Shown here: in pieces, positions 35,201-44,343 of the stretch
Position numbering within the stretch: the first letter of the stretch is position 1
Layout: each line of letters opens with the position of its first letter
Program-made: the position numbers and the translations under genes
Notes under the pieces: generated by a model
The model's input: the letters and a program-made list of their open reading frames with translations, nothing else
Databases searched by the model: none
Told to the model about the DNA's origin: nothing
Assembly: GCF_036898095.1 (NCBI RefSeq)
Contig: NC_090736.1
Coordinates: 11,558,186-11,622,185 of the forward strand
DNA length: 64,000 bases
Source: Palaemon carinicauda
Taxonomy: Eukaryota; Arthropoda; Malacostraca; Decapoda; Palaemonidae
Reading direction: 5' to 3'

Positions 35201-38200
35201 TTATGGGAGAGTGGTTGCATTCCAAGAAGCAACTGGGAAAGACTGCCTTCATCTTTCCGCCTTCCAAGCTTGCTTCTAAGTCGAGCGTCTGGTATGCCAC
35301 GGGAGAGGAACCCGGCTTGGGAGTTCCTGCCTCTGCCCAGGGCGACTTCTCAAGTCTGGTTGACTCTCCCCGCAGGTTGGCTATGAGACGATCGAAGATC
35401 TGCTGGTCCTTTTCCGACATGGATCATCTGTTGAAGGGAGTCTTTCGTGCCTTCGAGATCTTCAACTTCCTCGATTGGTGTTTGGGAGCCTTAAGCAGGA
35501 AGACTTCCCCTTCGGATAAGGACTCTGCCATGCTGATCATGTCCTGCATGGACAAAGCCATTCGCGATGGGTCTGGTGAACTTGCGGCTTCTTACGTTTC
35601 GGGTGTGCTTAAGAAGAGAGAACATCTTTGCTCCTTCTTATCGGCTGGTATCACTCCTTGCCAGAAGTCAGAGTTGTTGTTTGCTCCTCTCTCCAAGTTT
35701 TTGTTTCCGGAGGAGCTAGTCAAAGGGATGGCTGCCTCCCTTATCCAGAAGGATACCCATGATCTTATGGCATCTTCTGCACGTAAGGCTAAAACCTTAC
35801 CTTCCGTGCCTAGACCCTTCCGCCCTGCAGCAGTAGACACACCTGCTACTAGGTTCATCCCGCCCTTTCGTGGCAGAACCTCCAGCAGAGGAGGTACTCG
35901 TGCCGACAGTCACCGTGGCAAATCCAAGAAGGGTTCCAAGTCCGCAAAAGGCAAGTTCTGACTTCCTTCCTCTCCAGACAGCTGTGGGAGCCAGGCTCAA
36001 GACCTTCTGGCAAGCTTGGGAGAGCAGAGGTGCAGACGCTCAGTCTGTGAAGTGGTTAAGGGAGGGATACAGAATTCCGTTCTGCCGCAATCCCCCTCTT
36101 GCTACATCTCCCATCAACCTCTCTCCCAACTACAAGGAGAAGGACAAGAGGCTAGCGTTGCATCAAGAGGTGTCGCTCTTGCTACAAAAGGAAGCGGTGG
36201 TCATAGTCCGGGATCATCAATCCCCGGGCTTCTACAACCGTCTCTTCCTGGTAGCGAAGAAGACAGGAGGTTGGAGACCGGTGCTGGACGTCAGTGCGCT
36301 CAACGCTTTTGTCACCAAGCAGACGTTCACGATGGAGACGACGAAGTCGGTCCTAGCAGCGGTCAGGAAGGAGGACTGGATGGTCTCGTTAGACCTGAAA
36401 GACGCGTACTTTCACGTCCCCATCCATCCAGACTCCCAACCTTTCCTAAGGTTCGTCTTTGGAAAGGTTGTGTACCAGTTCCAATCCCTGTGCTTTGGCC
36501 TAAGCACGGCACCTCTTGTGTTTACCAGACTGATGAGGAATATTGCCAAATTCCTTCACTTGGCAGACATCAGAGCCTCCCTCTATTTAGACGACTGGCT
36601 TTTAAGAGCTCCTACAAGTCGTCGCTGTCTGGAGAATCTCAGATGGACTATGGATCTGACCAAGGAATTGGGCCTCCTGGTCAATACAGAGAAGTCCCAG
36701 CTCGTCCCATCCCAGACCATTGTCTATCTAGGTATGGAGATTCAGAGTCGAGCTTTTCGGGCTTTTCCGTCGGCCCCAAGGATCAAACAAGCCCTAGAAT
36801 TCATCTAGAGCATGCTGAGAAGGAACCGATGTTCGGTCAGGCAGTGGATGAGTCTAACAGGGACATTATCATCGCTGGCCCAGTTCATCGAGTTAGGGAG
36901 ACTCCACCTCCGCCCCCTTCAGCTTCATCTAGATGCTCACTGGAGAAAGGACATGACGCTAGAGGCGGTCTCAGTGCCTGTTTCCGAAGAGATGAGGTCT
37001 ATGCTAACGTGGTGGAAGAGCAACATCCTTCTCAAGGAAGGTCTGCCATTAGCTGTTCAGACCCCCGACCACCGTCTCTTCTCGGACGCATCGGACACGG
37101 GCTGGGGTGCGACACTGGACGGACAGGAATGCTCGGGCACATGGAATCAGGAGCAAAGGACACTTCACATCAATTGCAAGGAGTTGTTGGCAGTTCATCT
37201 GGCCTTGATAAACTTCAAGTCCCTCCTGCTAAACAAGGTGGTGGAGGTGAACTCCGACAACACCACAGCCTTGGCCTACATCTCCAAGCAAGGAGGGACT
37301 CATTCGAGGAAGTTGTTCGAGATCGCAAGGGACCTCCTCATTTGGTCAAAAGATCGAAGGCTTTCTCTGGTAACGAGGTTCATTCAGGCCGATATGAATG
37401 TCATGGCAGATCGCCTCAGCCGGAAGGGTCAGGTCATCCCCACAGAGTGGACCCTTCACAAGAATGTTTGCAGCAGACTATGGTCCCTGTGGGGTCAGCC
37501 CACCATAGATCTATTCGCTACCTCGATGACCAAGAGGCTCCCGATGTATTGTTCTCCGATTCCAGACCCAGCAGCAGTTCACGTGGATGCCTTTCTGCTG
37601 GATTGGTCCCATCTCGACCTGTATGCGTTCCCGCCGTTCAAGATTATCAACAGGGTACTTCAGAAGTTCGTCTCGCACGAAGGGACACGGTTGACGTTGG
37701 TTGCTCCCCTCTGGCCCGCGAGAGAATGGTTCACCGAGGTACTGCAATGGCTAGTGGACGTTCCCAGGACTCTTCCTCTAAGAGTGGACCTTCTGCGTCA
37801 ACCTCACGTCAAGAAGGTACATCCAAACCTCCACGCTCTTCGTCTGACTGCCTTCAGACTATCGAAAGACTCTCTAGAGCTAGAGGCTTTTCGAAGGAGG
37901 CAGCCAGAGCGATTGCCAGAGCAAGGAGGACATCCACTCTCAGAGTCTATCAGTCTAAATGGGAAGTCTTCCGAAGCTGGTGCAGGTCGAATGCAGTTTC
38001 CTCAACCAGTACCACTGTAACCCAGATTGCTGACTTCCTGTTACATCTAAGGAACGTAAGATCCCTTTCAGCTCCTACGATCAAGGGTTACAGGAGTATG
38101 TTGGCAGCGGTGTTCCGCCATAGGGGCTTGGATCTTTCCACCAACAAAGATCTACAGGACCTCCTTAGGTCTTTTGAGACCTCAAAGGAACGTCGGTTGT

Positions 38201-41200
38201 CCACACCAGGCTGGAACCTAGACGTGGTTTTAAGGTTCCTAATGTCATCCAGATTTGAACCGCTCCAATCAGCCTCTTTTAAGGACCTCACTTTAAAGAC
38301 TCTTTTCCTCGTTTGCCTAGCAACAGCTAAAAGAGTCAGTGAGATCCACGCCTTCAGCAGGAACATAGGTTTCACATCTGAAACGGCTACATGTTCCTTG
38401 CAGCTCGGTTTTTTGGCTAAAAACGAGCTTCCTTCCCGTCCTTGGCCTAAGTCGTTCGAGATCCCAAGCCTGTCCAATTTGGTGGGGAACGAACTAGAGA
38501 GAGTACTTTGCCCAGTAAGAGCCCTCAAGTACTATTTAAGACGGTAAAAGCCATTACGAGGACAGTCAGAAGCCTTATGGTGTTCTATCAAGAAGCCTTC
38601 TCTACCGATGTCTAAGAACGCAGTTTCTTACTACATCAGGCTTCTGATTAGAGAAGCTCATTCTCATCTGAAGGAAGAAGATCTTGCTTTGCTGAAGGTA
38701 AGGACACATGAAGTCAGAGCTGTTGCTACTTCAGTGGCCTTCAAACAGAACCGTTCTCTGCAGAGTGTTATGGATGCAACCTATTGGAGAAGCAAGTCAG
38801 TGTTCGCATCATTCTATCTCAAAGATGTCCAGTCTCTTTACGAGAACTGCTACACCCTGGGACCATTCGTAGCAGCGAGTGCAGTAGTAGGGGAGGGCTC
38901 AGCCACTACTTTCCCTTAATCCCATAACCTTTTTAATCTTTCTCTTGAAGACTTTTTATTGTTGTTTTATTGGGTTGTACGGAAGGCTAAGAAGCCTTCC
39001 GCATCCTGGTTGATTTGGCGGGTGGTCAAATTCTTTCTTGAGAAGCGCCTGGGTTAGAGGTTGTGATGAGGTCCTTTAGTATGGGTTGCAGCCCTTTATA
39101 CTTCAGCACCTAGGAGTCGTTCAGCATCCTAAGAGGACCGCTAGGCTCAGTAAGGAAGACTACTTAAAAAAGGCAGAGTAATAGTTCAAGTCGACTTCCT
39201 TACCAGGTACTTATTTATTTTATGTTTGTTATTTTGGATAACTGCTAAAATGAAATACGGGATACTTAGCTTCTTTGTTAACATGTATGCTGGTCTCCAC
39301 CCACCACCCTGGGTGTGAATCAGCTACATGATCATCGGGTAAGATTAATATTGAAAAATGTTATTTTCATTAGTAAAATAAATTTTTGAATATACTTACC
39401 CGATGATCATGAATTTAAGGACCCTCCCTTCCTCCCCATAGAGAACCAGTGGACCGAGGAGAAAATTGAGTTCTTGTTGACAAGAAGTACTTGAGTACCT
39501 ACTCACAGATGGCGCTGTTGTGTACACCCCCACCTGTATAGCGATCGCTGGCGTATCCCGACCGTAGATTTCTGTCGGGCAACGGAGTTGACAGCTACAT
39601 GATCATCGGGTAAGTATATTCAAAAATTTATTTTTACTAATGAAAATAACATTTCTTTCAATTTGTATTATAATTAAGTGTTTGCATTTTGTCATTTGGT
39701 TAGAGTCTGTTACTCTAAATTCTTGCATATGACTTTTACTTTGTCAGTTTAGCTATTATTTCCTAAGTAATGGTTTTACACAGTTTTTTTCTGTTCATGG
39801 GGCAACACTTATTTTTATCTCCTGTCTGATGGTGTTCCTTGTGTAGTTTACTATTTTCATCTTATAAGTAAAACCCAGTCTTCTTCTAGATACATCCAAT
39901 CTCATAATATCCATCTATACGGCTCTGATTGGCTTCATCTCAAACTTGTCACTTTTTAGCCTTATAACCTGAAATTTCATGATCATATGCTAATGTAATC
40001 TAATTATCTAATATTAATTCATCATTACCAATGATGATGTTCAAAGTTCCTCAATATAGCTTTACTAGTAGAAAACAAAAAGACACACACTTTGCCTTGT
40101 TCATTAATAGCATTCAGGCATATTTGAGAAGCTTAGCTGGTTTACATATGGCACCAGAAAGCTACCTTACTATTGGTCTCTTATCAAATATCACACTATA
40201 GCAATTGATCTAACCTTTAGCTTTTGTTTTGGTTTTGGAAGGCTGTTAGTAAGTGTATGTTTTGGTAGATGCATCAGTAGGAAATTGTCCTCTATCTTCT
40301 GCTTGGCCATTAAATTAGGCATACCGATTAAACACAATTCTGTGATCGTGGTCAAAGGAAAATATACTGGCCAAGAGGACCCTGCTACAACCTTACTTCC
40401 CTATTATTTATCCTACCTTGAGCTTGCTGAATAAACATGTAGCATGTCTGCTGTTTCATTTCTGGGAAAATGAGCAGTATACATGAATAGCTTGAATCTC
40501 AGGTTAGATTTTATAAAGGAAACAAATAATACTAAACATATAAGGGGACACAATGGTGTAAGGTACTGGAATAAAATGCTGTCTTCATAAAAACAAGAAA
40601 AATATTTATTTGAAAAGGGGAAAGAATTTATATCATTCCTGAGAGAACGTACAAAACTATAGTGTGAGTCAGATCTTCAAAAAACATAAGCAGAGACCTA
40701 GATATATCCATGGCAAAGCCTCATAGGAATCAACCCTCTAAAAGTTAACAAGACAAAAAAAATTATTTGAATAACCCCCCAAAAAAACTAAGAACTATTC
40801 ACATGCTTGACACTCATATGGGTGCCATGTACTGTACAAGTATAAACAAAGGCACACCTAACCATGTATCTATTTGGGATACATTCAAATACAAGTAGCT
40901 TGCCTCAAGATCAAAGGGATTATAAAACAAGGTTGCACATTGAATCTGACTTTACGTTCTTCCTCTATATCAGAAAGACAAAGAATTTTCACAATCCTCA
41001 GTGATACACAGTATGTCGTGGTTGTTCTACACCCATGAAAGTGGATAAGAGGCAAGACTAATTATAATACAGTAATTTTCTGAGGCCCCTCTTGATTGCA
41101 AAGTCACACACAAAAAATAAGATTCAGTATGTCTTTTCTTTCTCAAAAAATATGCTATTCCCAATTTATGCGGCAAAACTAGAATCTCCAAGCAAACCTG

Positions 41201-44200
41201 CTTTTAACAGTCTTCACCAGGCTTATGACAGAAAAAAAACTTCAAGCTTAAAGGAGAACCCTGCAACACTTTAGTTCATTATTTGCATAAACAGTCAACC
41301 AGTTTTGGGCATTGACAGCACTTAAAAGTTTTGGCTGCCACTGAAAACATTTCTATGCCATTTTATGTTCACTTGTTTCTGGGGACAAGTATGTGAAACT
41401 GTGTCAATATTTGAAAAAAAAAAAAAAAATTACATTATGATGGTACAACCTAGGTCAGTGATAAGAATGCTCTAGTTTCATTTTCTCCTAAATTGAATTA
41501 AATCACCATATAGTAGGACATGCTTGAATTGCTCATCAGTGTACGGGAAGAAGTTATAACAACAAAACAGGTCTTAAGTAACTCTTCTTTTGGCAACTTC
41601 ACCATGCCTATAGTCCTATGGTTCTACCTCTACTTGCTGTCATTACCTGTTCAAAGAAATAATAACAGATTAAAGCACTTCTTTTTGGGGGGGCACGTGA
41701 GAGCTATAAAAAAAATGCATAAAATAAAATGTTTTATCATATACACAAACCATCATTTATTGCAACAGTTTTACGCCACCTTAGAGAGCTGATGAAATGT
41801 ATGCATATCTAGCTAGTGTTTCACATCATGCAGCTGTCAACAAGGTAAATTCCAGGAAAGCTCTAGGAGCACACTGGCCTCTACTTCCTGTGGTAGCGGA
41901 AAGGCTTCTTGCCTTATGGGGCCTCCAGGGATTATTATTATTATTATTATTACTATCCAAGCTACAACCCTAGTTGGAAAAGCAAGGTGCTATAAGCCCA
42001 AGGGCCCCAATAGGGAAAAATAGCCCAGTGAGGAAAGGAAATAAATAAATGAAGAGAACAAATTAACAATAAATCATTCTAAAAAAGGCAACAACATCAA
42101 AACAGATATGTCATATATAAACTACTAACAATGTCAAAAACAAATATGTTATATATAAACTATAAAAAGGCTCATGTCCACCTGGTCAACAAAAAAGCAT
42201 TTGCTCCAACTTTGAACTTTTGAAGTTCTACTGATTCAACTAGTCGATTAGGAAGATCATTCCACAACTTGGTAACAGCTGGAATAAAACTTCTGGAGCT
42301 GTTCGCAACATTGCTAAACAAAAAACTCCATGTTCTGCTCCTCCGTCCCGTATCCATTGGCATTGTTCGAAGACACCTTCCGTCACCTATTGGATTACCT
42401 TGATGTGTACAGTATGCCTTTCTGCTTTTCAGCCAGATCCAGCCAGTAATCAATAGTGCTGCTTATGCCAGAACTCAGGATGACTCTGGTAGTTCCCAGA
42501 TGGTATTCCAATCTGCTTGCTCTTATGTTCAAGGTCCCCTCAGAAGTACCCCTGTGGCCCATTCTTCTCTGTCAGCCATACCGGCAGAGTTACCACCATG
42601 CCATGGAATCATAAGTGCTTCATGGGTGGAGACTACAGTGTCCAGCATATCCTCCGAGCGAAAGGCTTTTCACGAGGAACTGCACAAAAATCTGGGTATC
42701 TTAAGAGGTTCTCTACAGCCGTCTATCAAGCCAAGTGGGCCATCATCTGTGGCTGGTGTCGTAGAAGGGGTATTTCTCCGGTAGGAGCAACTCTAGCACA
42801 GATGGCAGATTTCATCTTCTTTATTCGCCAGGAGGAGAAGTATCTCTTAGTTGGGGCTATCAAAGGAAACAGCTCGGCCTCGAGTATACAGTAGTCTTTC
42901 GACTGAACAGTGTAGACTTCTCTTCATGGGAGTTGTCTATGCTCGTTAAAAGCTTTGAGCAGTCTTTCCCACCAGGAACCTCAGGCCCTCAGAGTGGGAC
43001 ATGACCTAGGACGTGACCTAGGTCCTGAAGACTCTTACGCATACCCTATCTGAGGCTTTCAGTAGGTCGTCAGACAGGGGTCTGATTCCCAATACATTCA
43101 GCTCTCGCTCTTTGTGGGCATTAGGTAACAGACAGACATGAAAAGCGATGATTGAGGACCCCCCTGAAGCTACTGTAGAGGTGGATTCCTTGGATCCTTC
43201 ACGGTGCGTAGGGAAGATGTCCATTGACGGTTTCTTTCCTGAACCACATAGTTCTTGACATAAGTTGGAACTACCCTGGTCCCGACAGGCGGCGAGGTCA
43301 TCGAAGTTAATTCTACCAGTGCTCTCTAAACAGGGAAAATTTTATGTAACGATGGGAGCCCATCCTAATCTGTGCCTCTGGATCCCAATGTAATGTCCTT
43401 GACCCTTGGAGTCTTCAGTGAGAAACTCTCAACAGTCTGTGGTTTTGTTGTCGGCTGAAATCTTAAAATTTGAAACAGCCCTATGTCAGTCTTGCAGGCA
43501 TGCTCATGGTTAGATCACTGGTCAGGCACAGCCTCATTCTACTTGGTTACGGAGAACCTTTCGGATCCAAAAGTCCGAAAATAATACAAAGAACTTTTCC
43601 GGTCTGGGGTTAAGGCACTGGAATTCTTGTTTCATTAATGTGCCTTCCTTTGGTAGTAGGTTGGTCAGGGCACCAGCCACCTGTTGAGATACTACTGCTA
43701 GAGAGTTATGGGGTCCTTTGACTGGCCAGACAGTACTACATTGGTTCCTCTGTCTGGTTACAGTTCATTTTTCCTTTGCCTACGCATATACTGAATAGTC
43801 TGGCCTGTTTTTTTTTTTACTTATTCTCCTCTGTCCTCACACACCTGACAACACCGAGATTACCAAACAATTCTTCTCAAGGGGTTAACTAGTGCACTGT
43901 AATTTTTCAGTGGCTACTTTCCTCTTAGTAAGGGTAGAAGAGACTCTAGCTATGGTAAGCAGCTTTTCTAGGAGAAGGACACTCCAAAATCAAACCACTG
44001 TTCTCTAGTCTTGGGTAGTGCCATAGCCTCTGTACCATGGCCTTACACTATCTTGGGTTAGAGTTCCCTTGCTTGAGGGTACACTCGGGCATGCTGTTCT
44101 GTCTTGTTTCTCTTGCTATTTTGTTAAAGATTTTATAGTTTATATATGAAGTATTTATTTCAATGTTGTTACTGTTCTTAAAATATTTAATTTTAATTGT

Positions 44201-44309
44201 TAATTACTTCTCTTATTTCCTTGTTTCCTTTCCTCACTTGGCTATTTTCCCTGTTGGAGCCTCTGGGCTTATAGCATCATGCTTTTCCAACTAGGGTTGT
44301 AGCTTAGCA

Positions 44310-44343
<34 letters not shown>

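Larger units (their letters stand above)
33082..39651 (+). mobile_element. DIRS retrotransposon, copy 1
   Basis: Full-length layout: left inverted terminal repeat, gag ORF, RT-RNase H ORF, overlapping tyrosine-recombinase ORF, internal complementary region (about 39323-39411) and right inverted repeat. Junctions are T-runs (33075-33081 and 39652-39654) with no duplicated flank beyond T residues, as expected for recombinase-mediated insertion of a circular DNA intermediate. It lies in sense orientation in intron 2 of the unrecognised gene. The copy has an intact gag, one nonsense codon in RT-RNase H and one in the recombinase. Confidence 0.92.

Noticed and set aside
35870..38020. Host reverse-transcriptase gene or virus-derived pol
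   Set aside because: YLDD RT plus RNase H, no protease or DDE integrase, and a tyrosine recombinase with inverted repeats identify a DIRS retrotransposon instead.
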